Below are positions 25,779 through 34,968 of a stretch of 64,000 bases of DNA, piece by piece. The notes below the pieces were generated by a model. That model was not told the DNA's origin and ran no database searches. It worked only from the letters and a program-made list of their open reading frames with translations. Every line of letters begins with the position of its first letter. Position 1 is the stretch's first letter. Source of the DNA: UBA7672 sp963738625 (GTDB taxonomy: Bacteria; Pseudomonadota; Alphaproteobacteria; Caulobacterales; Hyphomonadaceae); assembly GCA_963738625.1 (NCBI GenBank), contig CAVTXH010000019.1, positions 287,571 to 351,570 on the forward strand, read 5' to 3'. Both the position numbers and the translations under genes were made by a program.

Positions 25779-26993
25779 TCACTCCATCGACAGGATCACG
25801 CTCCGCACGGTCGGATAGATCTGGTTTTCCCATTTCCGGCCGCTGAACACGCCATAGTGGCCGACGCCCGGCTGCAAGTGCTGGCTGCGCAGGTGCGGCC
25901 GCAGCTTGGTCACCAACTCATGCGCCGCCGCCGTCTGGCCGACCGAGCAGATATCGTCCCGCTCGCCCTCGACCGTCAGCAGCGCCGTGCGCCGGATGGC
26001 CGAAGGATCAACCGGTTCGCCGCGATGCTTCAGGCGGCCGGTCGGCAGGCGCATCTCCTGAAACACCCACTGCACCGTCTCGATGTAGAATTCCTCGGTC
26101 AGGTCCAGCACGGCGAAGTACTCGTCGTAGAAGGTCTTGATCTTGTCCGCTTCCGTCTCCTCGCCGTCGACCAGGTGCTGGTAGAGCGTCTTGTGCGCAT
26201 CCATATGGCGCTGCGGGTTCATCGACATGAACGCCGCCAGCTGCATGAAGCCCGGATAGACCCGCCGTCCCCAGCCTGGCAGCGGGAAAGGAACGGTCGA
26301 GATCAGGTTGTTCTTGAACCACCCGATCGGATGCTCGGTCGCAAGGTCGTTCACCTGCGTCGGGTTGACCCGGCAGTCGATCGGCCCCGCCATCAGGGTC
26401 AGCGAGCGCGGCTCGCAGGGGTGCTTGTTCGCCGCCATGATGGATGTCGCCGCCAGCGCCTGCACACAGGGCTGGCACACAGCCACAACGTGCGCGCCGG
26501 GGCCGAGATGCTCGAGCATCTTGATCAGGTAGTCGACATAGTCCTCGAACCCGAACCGTCCCGCACCCAGCGGTATGTTGCGCGCGTTCTTCCAATCGGT
26601 GACGTAGACGTCGTGATCCTGCAGCATCGTCTTCACGGTGTTGCGCAGGAGCGTCGCGAAATGCCCGGACAGCGGGGCTACGATCAGCACGCGCGGCTGC
26701 GGGGCGTCGATGTCCTTCTTGAAGTGCAGCATGTTGCCGAAGGGCAGGTCGAGCGCGATCTCCTCAGTAACCTTCGCTTCACGATTCTCCACCCGGACCG
26801 TCTCGATCCCGAAGGGCTGGGACTCATGGTTGAGCTTGGCGCGCGTCGCCATCTCGAGGGTCGCCATGACGCGGCGCGCGGCAGGCGAATTCGCCGCCCC
26901 GTTCAGGGCGCCTCGCATCTGCAGAGCCGCTAGCGCGGCAGCCCGAAACGGCGCCGAAGCCTGCTTCTGGGCCTCGTAGATGTGGTACCACAT
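25779..26993 (-). CDS. phaZ: Intracellular polyhydroxyalkanoate depolymerase
   Basis: A 404-residue PhaZ1-type depolymerase that mobilises stored PHB granules in the cytoplasm. MWYHIYEAQKQASAPFRAAA, VLIVAPLSGHFATLLRNTV and ARNIPLGAGRFGFEDYVDYL are family segments. The lipase box is VCQPCVQ, with Cys as nucleophile, as in the intracellular cysteine-type depolymerases. RSQHLQPGVGHYGVFSGRKW near the end supplies the histidine. ATG 26993 is chosen at the conserved MWY start. Confidence 0.93.
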   Translation of the reverse strand: MWYHIYEAQKQASAPFRAAALAALQMRGALNGAANSPAARRVMATLEMATRAKLNHESQPFGIETVRVENREAKVTEEIALDLPFGNMLHFKKDIDAPQPRVLIVAPLSGHFATLLRNTVKTMLQDHDVYVTDWKNARNIPLGAGRFGFEDYVDYLIKMLEHLGPGAHVVAVCQPCVQALAATSIMAANKHPCEPRSLTLMAGPIDCRVNPTQVNDLATEHPIGWFKNNLISTVPFPLPGWGRRVYPGFMQLAAFMSMNPQRHMDAHKTLYQHLVDGEETEADKIKTFYDEYFAVLDLTEEFYIETVQWVFQEMRLPTGRLKHRGEPVDPSAIRRTALLTVEGERDDICSVGQTAAAHELVTKLRPHLRSQHLQPGVGHYGVFSGRKWENQIYPTVRSVILSME

Positions 26994-27121
26994 GTCTCGG
27001 CGCGCTCTATTTATAGGCAGATGCGTGTCCCCGCGTGCTTCTTTAACGAAGCCTAGTTCTCCGCATACTGCACTGCGACATACCATTGCATATAGGCATT
27101 AAGGGCGAGGAAAGTGCCGCT

Positions 27122-27778
27122 ATGACAGGGGCTAAACTGACCATTTCAAGCAGGAACTACTCCTCCTGGTCGCTCCGGGCCTGGCTTTTCTGCCAGATGG
27201 CCGGGCTGGACGTGGATGTCGAAAGCGTCCCCATAGACGACCCCGCCAACCGGGCTGAGCTCCTCCTCCTTTCCCCAACTGTTCTCACGCCGAGGCTAGA
27301 CCATGACGGGGCTAGCGTCTGGGACTGTCTCGCCATAGCTGAGTACCTTGTGGAGAATTTCCCCAAGTCCGGCCTCCTGCCCGAGGAACGCGTGAAGCGC
27401 GCCCACTGCAGGTCGGTCTCCGGCGAGATGCACGCCGGCTTTTACAACCTGCGCTCCGCCCTGCCGATGAACCTGCGCGCGCGCTACCCCGGCTTCCGGG
27501 TCTTCACCGGCGCGCGGGGCGACATACGACGCGTGCTCACCATCTGGAACGAGTGCTTCGAGGCCTATCGCGGCCGCTTCCTGTTCGGCGACAAGCCGAC
27601 GCTTGCCGACGCCATGTACGCGCCGGTCTGCACCCGCTTCGTCACCTACGACGTGGCGTTGGAAGGGAAAGCCGCAGAATACCGCGACCGCATCATGAGC
27701 TGGGCGCCGGTCAAGCAGTGGATCGCGGACGCCAGGGCCGAGCCCCTGGAGATCGAGGAACTCGACATCGAGTTCTGA
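27122..27778 (+). CDS. Glutathione S-transferase family protein
   Basis: A 218-residue cytosolic GST. ISSRNYSSWSLRAWLFCQMAGL gives the thioredoxin-fold N-terminus with a serine near the usual catalytic position. SPTVLTPRLDHDGASVWDCLAIAEYL holds the cis-proline and glutathione-binding SxxI-like region. The C-terminal half is helical, with PTLADAMYAPVCTRF. It is divergent from phaZ. The substrate is unknown. Confidence 0.85.
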   Translation: MTGAKLTISSRNYSSWSLRAWLFCQMAGLDVDVESVPIDDPANRAELLLLSPTVLTPRLDHDGASVWDCLAIAEYLVENFPKSGLLPEERVKRAHCRSVSGEMHAGFYNLRSALPMNLRARYPGFRVFTGARGDIRRVLTIWNECFEAYRGRFLFGDKPTLADAMYAPVCTRFVTYDVALEGKAAEYRDRIMSWAPVKQWIADARAEPLEIEELDIEF

Positions 27779-27782
27779 GCGA

Positions 27783-28988
27783 TCAGTACCGCAGGTGTGG
27801 CTGGCGCTCGGCCGCCCACGCCTTCTCATCCGGCAGCGTCAGCGCATCGAGGTCCCGCGGGGTTGCGTCCGGGTCGTCGACCCATTCGCGCAGCAGCGGG
27901 CTGCCGTTGATCACGTCGATGGGCAGCTTGCCGAGTTCGTATTCGTACGGGAAGTCGCGCCACAGCTGGTAGTCGGGATAGAGGCGGCGGATCGCCTTGA
28001 AGGCCAACGACTGGATGCGCCACGGCTTGAACGCCTGATGGTCGTACATCGCCGGGTCCTCGGTGTGGATCTGGACGCCGCTGCACAGCTTGCCGGCATG
28101 CTTGTGAAAGGTCGGCTCGAACCAGCAGTCACGCAGCTTGCATCCTTGCAACCAGTGCGGCGCCAGCTTCTGCATCTCCGCGATCACCATCCGGCCGTCG
28201 ATGTCGGGCGCGCCGAACAGCTCCAGCGGCCGCGTCGTGCCGCGCCCTTCCGACAGGGTCGCGCCTTCCAGCATTACCGTGCCGGCATAGGTGCGCGCCA
28301 TCCAGAGGTTGGGCGCGTTGGGGCTGGGATTGACCCACGTCCGCGTCCCCAGCGGCCAGCCATATCCCGGCGCCTCGTCGGGCCTGTAGCCCTGCATCTC
28401 GATCACGCGGTAATCGATGTCCAGCTTGAACTTGTCGATGAACCAATAGCCGAGCTCGCCCAGCGTCAGGCCATGGCGCATGGGCATCGGCCCGGCGCCG
28501 ACAAAACTTTCCCACCCCTTGCGAAGCGTCAGCCCCTCGATCGGCCGCCCGGCAGGGTTGGGCCGGTCCAGCACCCATACGGATTTTCCGCTCTTGGCCG
28601 CAGCTTCCATCACATAGAGCAGGGTGGTGATGAAGGTGTAGATGCGGCAGCCGAGGTCCTGCATGTCGACCAGCAGCACGTCGAACGTGCTCAACATCTG
28701 GCCTGTCGGTCGGCGCTGGTCGCCATAGAGACTGAACACCGGAATGCCGTGTACTGGATCGTCGAAGTCCGGCGATTCCACCATGTTGTCCTGCTTGTCG
28801 CCGCGCATGCCGTGCTGGGGGCCGAATGCGGCGGAGAGCTGGATGCTCTCGCATGCCGCCAGCGCGTCCAGCGAATGCGTCAGGTCCTGCGTGACGGACG
28901 CCGGGTGAGCAAGCAGAGCCACGCGCCTGCCTTGCAGCGGCTTGCGCAGGTCGGGTTCGGTAAGAAGGCGGTCGATGCCGAATTTCAT
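27783..28988 (-). CDS. NamZ-like (DUF1343) exo-beta-N-acetylmuramidase
   Basis: A 401-residue member of the DUF1343/NamZ family, which removes terminal MurNAc from muropeptides during peptidoglycan recycling. GRRVALLAHPASVTQDL, FGPQHGMRGDKQDNM, FSLYGDQRRPT, DVLLVDMQDLGCRIYTF and LDRPNPAGRPIEG are strong family blocks. There is no signal peptide, unlike secreted members, which suggests cytoplasmic recycling. The start overlaps the DOMON-like gene by four bases. Confidence 0.88.
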   Translation of the reverse strand: MKFGIDRLLTEPDLRKPLQGRRVALLAHPASVTQDLTHSLDALAACESIQLSAAFGPQHGMRGDKQDNMVESPDFDDPVHGIPVFSLYGDQRRPTGQMLSTFDVLLVDMQDLGCRIYTFITTLLYVMEAAAKSGKSVWVLDRPNPAGRPIEGLTLRKGWESFVGAGPMPMRHGLTLGELGYWFIDKFKLDIDYRVIEMQGYRPDEAPGYGWPLGTRTWVNPSPNAPNLWMARTYAGTVMLEGATLSEGRGTTRPLELFGAPDIDGRMVIAEMQKLAPHWLQGCKLRDCWFEPTFHKHAGKLCSGVQIHTEDPAMYDHQAFKPWRIQSLAFKAIRRLYPDYQLWRDFPYEYELGKLPIDVINGSPLLREWVDDPDATPRDLDALTLPDEKAWAAERQPHLRY

Positions 28989-29539
28989 GTCCGCTCCGCG
29001 GTGGGAAGGTTCAGCACAAAGCCATCGGCATGATGAAAATCCGCTTTACCGGCGGGGTGCGCCAGCGCCCAGTAGGACTTGCCGCCGGTCTTTTCCTCGA
29101 TCACCGAAGACATGCCGATGCGCCAGGGCTCATCCTTCGGCAGCGCCGGCACGTCCTCCAGGTCCAGTGAGACATCCATCTCGAAGCGATCGCCGGTCAG
29201 GCGCACGTCGATCCGGGGCGCGACGATCTTTCCGACCGGCTTCATCCCGTCCCGATAGCCGGTGAAGCGATAGGCCGCCCACTGCGTTGATGGCGAAAAG
29301 TTGAACTCGCAGTAGGCCTCGCCCGCAGGCCCCCTCACGAACGCCTCGAAGCAGGTATGCTTCCACAGCTCGTCCGTACGCGCAGGCGTCGTCCGCGCCG
29401 GCAGGCTCACCTTGCCGGTCTCCCCCCGCGCCACATAGCGCAGCTCAAGCCTGCCCGGGGTAGGACGCATGGCCCCGGCTTCAATCCGCAATGCCGCCGC
29501 GCAGCGCCCGTCCGGGTGGAGTTTCAGCGCGTGAAGCAT
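28985..29539 (-). CDS. DOMON-like domain protein
   Basis: A 184-residue beta-rich protein. WKHTCFEAFVRGPAGEAYCEFNFSPSTQWAAYRF is the characteristic central block of DOMON-like proteins that bind sugars or heme. It precedes namZ by a four-base overlap, so it is probably translated with it; a carbohydrate-binding helper role for muropeptide processing is my inference. The ATG at 29539 is the only sensible start. Confidence 0.75.
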   Translation of the reverse strand: MLHALKLHPDGRCAAALRIEAGAMRPTPGRLELRYVARGETGKVSLPARTTPARTDELWKHTCFEAFVRGPAGEAYCEFNFSPSTQWAAYRFTGYRDGMKPVGKIVAPRIDVRLTGDRFEMDVSLDLEDVPALPKDEPWRIGMSSVIEEKTGGKSYWALAHPAGKADFHHADGFVLNLPTAERT

Positions 29540-29631
29540 GTCGCATGGTAGCGAATCCCGGCTCCGACTCCAGCGCCGTCGCAGCGCCGGTTTTCATGGC
29601 AGATGCGAGGTTGTCTCGTGCTTGCGCCGAA

Positions 29632-30183
29632 TCACAGACCGGCATCGTACAGGGCCGGGGCCAGCGCCACCAGCTTGTCGACCAGCTCTTGCCGGACGAA
29701 CGGCTTGCCGACCCAGTCGGTCATCCCCATCGACATCAGCTTGCCGACGGCCGGGCGGTGGTCGTCGCCGACGAGGCCGAGGATGGCGATGTCCGCCCAT
29801 GGCGTCAGGCTGCGGCGGATCCAGCGCACGGTCTCCGCCGCTGTCATCTCTTTCGTGTCGAGATCGAGCAGCAGAAGGTCGAAGCTGCGCAACGCCAGAA
29901 GATCGACTGCCGCCTTTCCGTCTTCGACTTCGATCAGCGAAATCTGCGGCGAGGAGAGCAGAACGCGCAGCACACGGCGATGGAACGCGTCCGGCTCAGC
30001 CACCAGGATACGCGTCGAATCGTGCGGCGCCTGCAGCATGGGCGTTTGCGCAGGGCGCGCCAGCGCCTTGCGGATGCCGCTGATCGGGCCGTAAGAGTCG
30101 TACGCCTCCTCGGCGCTCGTCTCTTCGGGACCAGCATCATCGCCATACGGCCAAACGTTGAGTTGCGCTTTAGGAGCGCGCAC
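29632..30183 (-). CDS. Stand-alone receiver-domain response regulator
   Basis: A 183-residue protein with a ~55-residue N-terminal extension and one CheY-like receiver. ILVAEPDAFHRRVLRVLL gives the acidic pocket (Glu63, Asp65). FDLLLLDLD has Asp107 as phosphoacceptor, and DWVGKPF supplies Lys160. No output domain follows. It starts with GTG at 30183 preceded by AGGGGG; the next in-frame ATG would remove most of the extension. It is an orphan regulator without an adjacent kinase. Confidence 0.82.
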   Translation of the reverse strand: MRAPKAQLNVWPYGDDAGPEETSAEEAYDSYGPISGIRKALARPAQTPMLQAPHDSTRILVAEPDAFHRRVLRVLLSSPQISLIEVEDGKAAVDLLALRSFDLLLLDLDTKEMTAAETVRWIRRSLTPWADIAILGLVGDDHRPAVGKLMSMGMTDWVGKPFVRQELVDKLVALAPALYDAGL

Positions 30184-30308
30184 GCAGGAACCCCCTGTGC
30201 AGCTGATGACACGACAATCGCGCGGGGCGGCTAAAGTCGGATAACCGGCGCTCTCGCAATTGCCTCGGCGTCGCTAACCAAGAACGCCCCCGCAGGTTAC
30301 AGGACGGC

Positions 30309-30341
30309 AAGAGGCCCGTGCGGAATGCCCACGGGCCTCTT
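30309..30341 (-). terminator. Strong 12-bp hairpin, probable terminator of the DUF3089 gene
   Basis: AAGAGGCCCGTG (30309-30320) pairs with CACGGGCCTCTT (30330-30341) over a 9-base loop. It lies 107 bp downstream of the minus-strand gene ending at 30448. The T-tracts on either side are weak, so termination strength is uncertain and could be bidirectional. Confidence 0.55.
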
Positions 30342-30447
30342 CATTATGCTCGGTTTTTTCGAAGGCCTCGCGCTACGTGAGACCATCCCGCCGTGAACCA
30401 TAACTGCATTCCAAATTCGTAATGCAGGCAGTTTCCGCAGACCGGTC

Positions 30448-31707
30448 CTACGGATGCGCCTTCTTCCACGCCGCCGCCTGTTTGCCGACGATGTCGACGA
30501 GGTCGCCCATGCCGATATTGGCGTCGTTGAGATGCAGGCCCCAGCTCGGGTCGGGCTTGCCCTGCGCCATCACGTCCGTCGCCGGATCGTCGATGCGCGG
30601 GTCGTTCGGATCGGCGTTGACGTGAACCTCGACATAGGTGTGGTTGTTCTTCGTGACGCATTCGGTGGTGATCAGGCCGGGCGTCATCACAAAGGGCGTA
30701 TCGATCTTCTTGCCCTTAACCCACTCCTTGTCGCCGGTCGACCAGTAGACTTTGGGGTCCGCCGCCTTGCCGCCGCCCATCGCCGCCGGATTGGCGCAGA
30801 CAGCTTCGTTCTCGCCGCGATTGGCGCCGAAGCCGGCCGTGTCCGACGGCGGGACGGTGTCGCGATATGTCGAGAACGAGATCACGCAGCCGGTCTGGCT
30901 GGCGCTCTTGCACGCCGGAATCGACTTGAACGTCCCGCCGACATCCTTGCCCTTCGGCACGGAGAAGGTCGTTCCCATGATGATGGCCGAGACGAGGTTG
31001 GCCTGCGCCGGCTTGCCGTCGACAGAGGCGGCCATGAAGCGCTGCACCTGGCCCGAGCCCTGCGAGTGGCCGATGATGACAACGCCGCGCCCCTTGTTCT
31101 CGTTCGCCATGTAGTAGGCCCAGGCGTCATCGACATCCGCGCCCGCGTCGGCCCGGCTGCCGCGCGTCGGCACCGCCGCGCCCGTACCGCGTCCCGCACG
31201 CAGGGCGCCCAGCGAGAACTGGCGGTACATCGGCGCATAGATCCGGCACTTGGATCCGAACCGGGCAAGCTGCGTTTTCACCACGTTGAACTCTTCCGGA
31301 CCCGGTATCAGGTCCGACGTCGTGAACGGGTCGAGCGACACCGTCGGATAGATGTAAAAGCAGTCGATCGGCGCATTGGGATCGGCCTTGAACGTCTCGA
31401 TCGAGGTCGAACCGTCCGCCTTCACGATGGTCGCGTCGATATTCACCTCGCACGGATTGTTGGCGAGGCCCGGCCTGCACAGCCAGTTCGCCGTCTGCGA
31501 ATAGTCCGTCCGTGAACTCGGAACGGCCGGGGCGGGAGCGGGCGCTGCAGCCGGGGCCGCGGCCGGAGCAGGGGCTGGCGCGGGCGCCGCGGCAGCGACC
31601 GCCACAGGCGCCGGCGCCGGCGCGGCGGCGGGCGCGGACGCCGTCTCCGTCTGGCTGACGCAAGCGGCGGCAAGCATCACGGTGCTGGCAAAAAGCAGGC
31701 GTTTCAT
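30448..31707 (-). CDS. DUF3089 lipase-like lipoprotein with Ala/Pro-rich spacer
   Basis: A 419-residue lipoprotein. MKRLLFASTVMLAAAC carries the lipobox (Cys16). Residues ~24-62 are an alternating Ala/Pro spacer. The catalytic domain has IDCFYIYPTVSLDPFT, FGSKCRIYAPMYRQ and VVIIGHSQGSGQVQRF, whose GHSQG serine is the nucleophile of the DUF3089 alpha/beta-hydrolase family. It probably sits at the cell surface or periplasm; the substrate (lipid or polyester) is unknown. Confidence 0.85.
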   Translation of the reverse strand: MKRLLFASTVMLAAACVSQTETASAPAAAPAPAPVAVAAAAPAPAPAPAAAPAAAPAPAPAVPSSRTDYSQTANWLCRPGLANNPCEVNIDATIVKADGSTSIETFKADPNAPIDCFYIYPTVSLDPFTTSDLIPGPEEFNVVKTQLARFGSKCRIYAPMYRQFSLGALRAGRGTGAAVPTRGSRADAGADVDDAWAYYMANENKGRGVVIIGHSQGSGQVQRFMAASVDGKPAQANLVSAIIMGTTFSVPKGKDVGGTFKSIPACKSASQTGCVISFSTYRDTVPPSDTAGFGANRGENEAVCANPAAMGGGKAADPKVYWSTGDKEWVKGKKIDTPFVMTPGLITTECVTKNNHTYVEVHVNADPNDPRIDDPATDVMAQGKPDPSWGLHLNDANIGMGDLVDIVGKQAAAWKKAHP

Positions 31708-31842
31708 TTCCAGTCTCTCCCGATTGTTTCTTGTTTGGTCGTTATCTGCGGCCGGCCCGATATGGCTGTCCAGAGCCTTGTGTTGCCGTGCATGGCCTTC
31801 AGTGCTGTGGTTGGCGCGAAGCGCGGCAGGAAGGGCAATGGC

Positions 31843-32409
31843 ATGGCGATCCTCGCAAGCGCGCCCGCGCTGTGGATCGTGCTTGCCCTCCCAGGCGCGC
31901 TACTGCTGCAGCGTTATGTGTCGGGCGCGGTCAGCTATGGCGAATTCATCCACTGGAGCGGCGACATCTCGGTCTGGCTTCTGATCGCGACGCTCGCCGT
32001 CACGCCGCTGCGGCGCCTGACAAAGGGCAGCTTCAGCGTCTGGCTCGGCAAGCGGAGGCGCGATCTCGGCGTCGCCACGTTCGGCTACGCCGCCGGCCAT
32101 CTCGCGGCCTACCTGTTGCGCAAGGTCGACGCCGCCCTGATCTGGAAGGAAGGCGTCGATCCCGGCCTGCTCACGGGCTGGGTCGCCTTTGCGGCCTTTC
32201 TTGCGCTGGCCCTTACCAGCAACAACGCCTCGGTTCGCTGGCTTCGTGCGGGATGGAAGCGCCTGCACTGGCTGGTCTATCCGGGCGCGGTCTTAACGGT
32301 TGTGCACTGGCTGCTGACCGCATTCGATCCGACAAGCGCCGCTATTCACGCGGCGATCATCGCCGCGCTGCTGGCGCTGCGGTTCGTCCCGGCGGAAACG
32401 AAAGCCTGA
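31843..32409 (+). CDS. Ferric-reductase-like transmembrane heme protein (MsrQ/YedZ type)
   Basis: A 188-residue membrane protein with about five helices. Histidines in FIHWSGDIS, AGHLAAYLL and WLVYPGAVLTVVHWLL are spaced as heme ligands in the ferric reductase-like/MsrQ family. The segment WLGKRRRDLGVATFGYAAGHL is typical of MsrQ. No msrP gene is adjacent. A longer in-frame extension begins at 31735, but ATG 31843 with AGGAAGGG upstream gives the usual N-terminus. Confidence 0.78.
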   Translation: MAILASAPALWIVLALPGALLLQRYVSGAVSYGEFIHWSGDISVWLLIATLAVTPLRRLTKGSFSVWLGKRRRDLGVATFGYAAGHLAAYLLRKVDAALIWKEGVDPGLLTGWVAFAAFLALALTSNNASVRWLRAGWKRLHWLVYPGAVLTVVHWLLTAFDPTSAAIHAAIIAALLALRFVPAETKA

Positions 32410-32412
32410 GGC

Positions 32413-32850
32413 CTACTTGAGCACGACATAGGAGCGCAGGCGCGCGACTTCGGCCGCATCGACATACTTGCCGATCTCCTTGTCGAACTGCGCCAGCGAT
32501 GTGTAGGGCCGGTATTCCTCGAACTCATGCGCCATGCGCCGCGTCATGCCGGGGATCAGCATGATCTCCTCGCGGGTCGCTTTGTTGAGGTCGATCGGCA
32601 CGAACACTTTCGAATAGAGCGCCGTCTTCTGCTCGGCCGAAAGCCCCGCGCCGACCGCCGCATCGAAAGCCGCCGCGCCGGCGAAGGGCCGCTTGGCGAC
32701 GATCGTCTGCGCCGAGGCAGGCATCAGCTCCTTCACCGCCGCAAGCTCGGCCGCCGTGGCGGAATTGGCGTCCAGCCTGACCGGCGCCTGGGCCTGGGCC
32801 GTCCCTGCAACCGCAAGCGCCGCCGCAGCGAAAGCGAACATCTTCATCAT
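32413..32850 (-). CDS. Exported helix-hairpin-helix protein (ComEA-like)
   Basis: A 145-residue protein with a signal peptide (MMKMFAFAAAALAVAGTAQA) and two helix-hairpin-helix modules. The first is LDANSATAAELAAVKELMPASAQTI and is split by an insertion; the second is IDLNKATREEIMLIPGMTRRM, the form found in ComEA DNA receptors. It could bind DNA in the periplasm. It converges on the ferric reductase gene with a 3-bp gap. Confidence 0.75.
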   Translation of the reverse strand: MMKMFAFAAAALAVAGTAQAQAPVRLDANSATAAELAAVKELMPASAQTIVAKRPFAGAAAFDAAVGAGLSAEQKTALYSKVFVPIDLNKATREEIMLIPGMTRRMAHEFEEYRPYTSLAQFDKEIGKYVDAAEVARLRSYVVLK

Positions 32851-32944
32851 GGGAGTTTCCTCGTCCGGTTGTTCGGGGGAAGCTTAGCTATGACAGCCGC
32901 CTCTGTCTCCCTGCGGATCGCAGCGGGTTCCGCTCAATTCGGCG

Positions 32945-33778
32945 TCAGGAAAGGTCGCCGGCCGGCGCTTCTTCGCACTGGCCCGAATGGTTCAGCTTCA
33001 CGGCGGTCGCCGCCGGATCCTCCGCCGCCACGATGTGCGCCGCAAAGATGCGCGCGGCGGTGGAAGCGAACAGCTCTTCGAACGGCCCTGCGGAATCATC
33101 CACCATGAACACGTCGATATGCTTGCCCCGGATGGCCCCGCCGCGATCGCCCGCGAACAGATAGCCATCGTGCGTGTATGTGCGCCCATCGTACTCGAAG
33201 GTTATGCCGCGCAGCTCCGGCACGAAGATCACGCTCTCCAGCGGCACGATGGCCGGATCGACCGCGACGGTGCGGAAAGGCATCAGCGGAATGCTGCGCA
33301 CGCCGCAGCCCAGCGGATGGTTCACCGCCATGAAGCGCGCGCGCCGCGTGGCGTTCTTCACGCCGTCGGAGAGGTTGCCCAGCCACTCATCGCAATTGGT
33401 CTGCTCGGGTCCCTTGTCGTCGACATAGACATAGGCCGTCGATTTCTTGCCTTGCTTCACCGACACCGATCCCTGCAGCGCCGCCTCGCACCAGTCACGC
33501 TGGCGCAGGGGAGGCGACAGCCATTTGCCATTGCGCCCGATCAGCGGGAACGCCGCTGACATCTCCTTCGGCGCGGGCGTGACGATCGGCGTATGATAGT
33601 GCGTCGCCCACAGCTTCAGGTCGGGGCCCAGCTTCTGCGGCGCGGGCGCAGGCAGCAGGAAGTTCATTCCCTTGCCCGACATGTCGAGCATCGCGCCGGG
33701 CGGCGGGGCCATGGTCGGCGCGGATGCCGTGGCGCACGCCGTCAGAAGAAACGCGATCGCGAACGCCAGGCGCCTCAT
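32945..33778 (-). CDS. 3D-domain lipoprotein, first of a tandem pair
   Basis: A 277-residue lipoprotein: MRRLAFAIAFLLTAC has Cys15. The C-terminal half has a 3D (Asp-rich, MltA-C-like) domain: RTVAVDPAIVPLESVIFVPEL and HDGYLFAGDRGGAIRGKHIDVF, with the conserved aspartates of lytic-transglycosylase-type 3D folds. DWCEAALQGSVSV is shared with the neighbour at 33949. A role in peptidoglycan cleavage is likely by family, not shown. Confidence 0.8.
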   Translation of the reverse strand: MRRLAFAIAFLLTACATASAPTMAPPPGAMLDMSGKGMNFLLPAPAPQKLGPDLKLWATHYHTPIVTPAPKEMSAAFPLIGRNGKWLSPPLRQRDWCEAALQGSVSVKQGKKSTAYVYVDDKGPEQTNCDEWLGNLSDGVKNATRRARFMAVNHPLGCGVRSIPLMPFRTVAVDPAIVPLESVIFVPELRGITFEYDGRTYTHDGYLFAGDRGGAIRGKHIDVFMVDDSAGPFEELFASTAARIFAAHIVAAEDPAATAVKLNHSGQCEEAPAGDLS

Positions 33779-33948
33779 CGACTTCTCTCGCCTTGCTGCA
33801 TAGTCCGGCGAGACTCCGGACGCGGCGTCGCGCTCCCCCGCGCCCCCGGGCTGGGAGAGGCCATCCGGCCTGGGCGGAAATAGGGCGAACCCACGTCTCA
33901 TGCCTCCAGCGAAAGCGCCGAAGTCGTTACCGAAAGATTATTGCCGCC

Positions 33949-34866
33949 TCAGATGCTGCTGTTCGAGGCCGGGTTGGGCTTCGGTCCGGTCTGGCGCTTG
34001 CGCCCCGGCCCGTCCGAATCCTTGCAGACTTCGGCATGGGCGGCCGACAGCGCCAGCGCAGCCGGATCGTCCTTCGGCACGATGAACGCCTCGAACGTAT
34101 AGCGCGGATTGGAGCGGACGATGTCCGGGAACGGCTTGCCCGCCGCATTGTCCACGAACATGTCGATATGGTTGCCCTCGATGGCGCCGCCCCGGTCGCT
34201 GGCGACGACATAGCCGTCATGCGCGAACAGCTCGCCATCCTTCCAGAAGCCGAGGCCGCGCAGCGAAGGCACGTACAGTATGGTGCCGAATTTGATCTTC
34301 GCGGGATCGACCGCGATGGTGCGGAACGCCATCAGCGGGATGGGGCGCACGTCGCAGGCATGCGGATGGTGGAAGGCGACGAAGCGCGCTCGCTTGGTCG
34401 CCGATTTGATGGTTAGCGACAGCTCGCCGAAATACTTGTCACAGGTGAACTGCTCCGGCCCGCGGCTATCGACATACATGTAGGCGGTCGGCTCGGTATC
34501 GTTGCCGCTGTCGACCCAGATCGAACCCTGCATGGCCGCATCGCACCAATCCTGCAGCGAGAGGGGAGGCGAGATCGCCTTGCCGGTCCGGCCGAGCAGG
34601 GGTTTTGCGACCGCGCCCTTGGCCGGCCGCACGGTGGGCATGTGGTAGTAGGTCGCCCACAGCTTCATGCCCTTGCCGAGGTCTTCGGTTTCCGGGGCCT
34701 TAAGCAAGAAATTCAGCGCCTGCACGGCAGGATGCAGATCCCCCGGCGGCAGCGTCACGTCGACGCGCGTTCCGATGATGGTTGCATAGGCGGTGCGGAG
34801 CGAAGGGCCCGCGAGAAAGGCAAAACCGGCTACCGCAAGCAACAATGCAAACAGGAGACGTTTCAT
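33949..34866 (-). CDS. 3D-domain protein, second of a tandem pair
   Basis: A 305-residue exported protein (hydrophobic N-terminus MKRLLFALLLAVAGFAFLAG) paralogous to the gene at 32945. It shares LKLWATYYHMP-type, QDWCDAAMQGSIWV, RARFVAFHHPHACDVRPIPLM and HDGYVVASDRGGAIEGNHIDMF segments. The 3D aspartates are kept. It lacks an evident lipobox cysteine, unlike its partner, so one is predicted lipid-anchored and the other secreted or membrane-anchored. Confidence 0.8.
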   Translation of the reverse strand: MKRLLFALLLAVAGFAFLAGPSLRTAYATIIGTRVDVTLPPGDLHPAVQALNFLLKAPETEDLGKGMKLWATYYHMPTVRPAKGAVAKPLLGRTGKAISPPLSLQDWCDAAMQGSIWVDSGNDTEPTAYMYVDSRGPEQFTCDKYFGELSLTIKSATKRARFVAFHHPHACDVRPIPLMAFRTIAVDPAKIKFGTILYVPSLRGLGFWKDGELFAHDGYVVASDRGGAIEGNHIDMFVDNAAGKPFPDIVRSNPRYTFEAFIVPKDDPAALALSAAHAEVCKDSDGPGRKRQTGPKPNPASNSSI

Positions 34867-34968
34867 GGACTTCCCGGTTAACGTCCCCTGGCCCAGTGGA
34901 AAAGCCTTCCGAATGAGACTGGATTATGGCGGGCGTCGGGGCAAGTAAATTCGCCGCAGGAGATAGGT

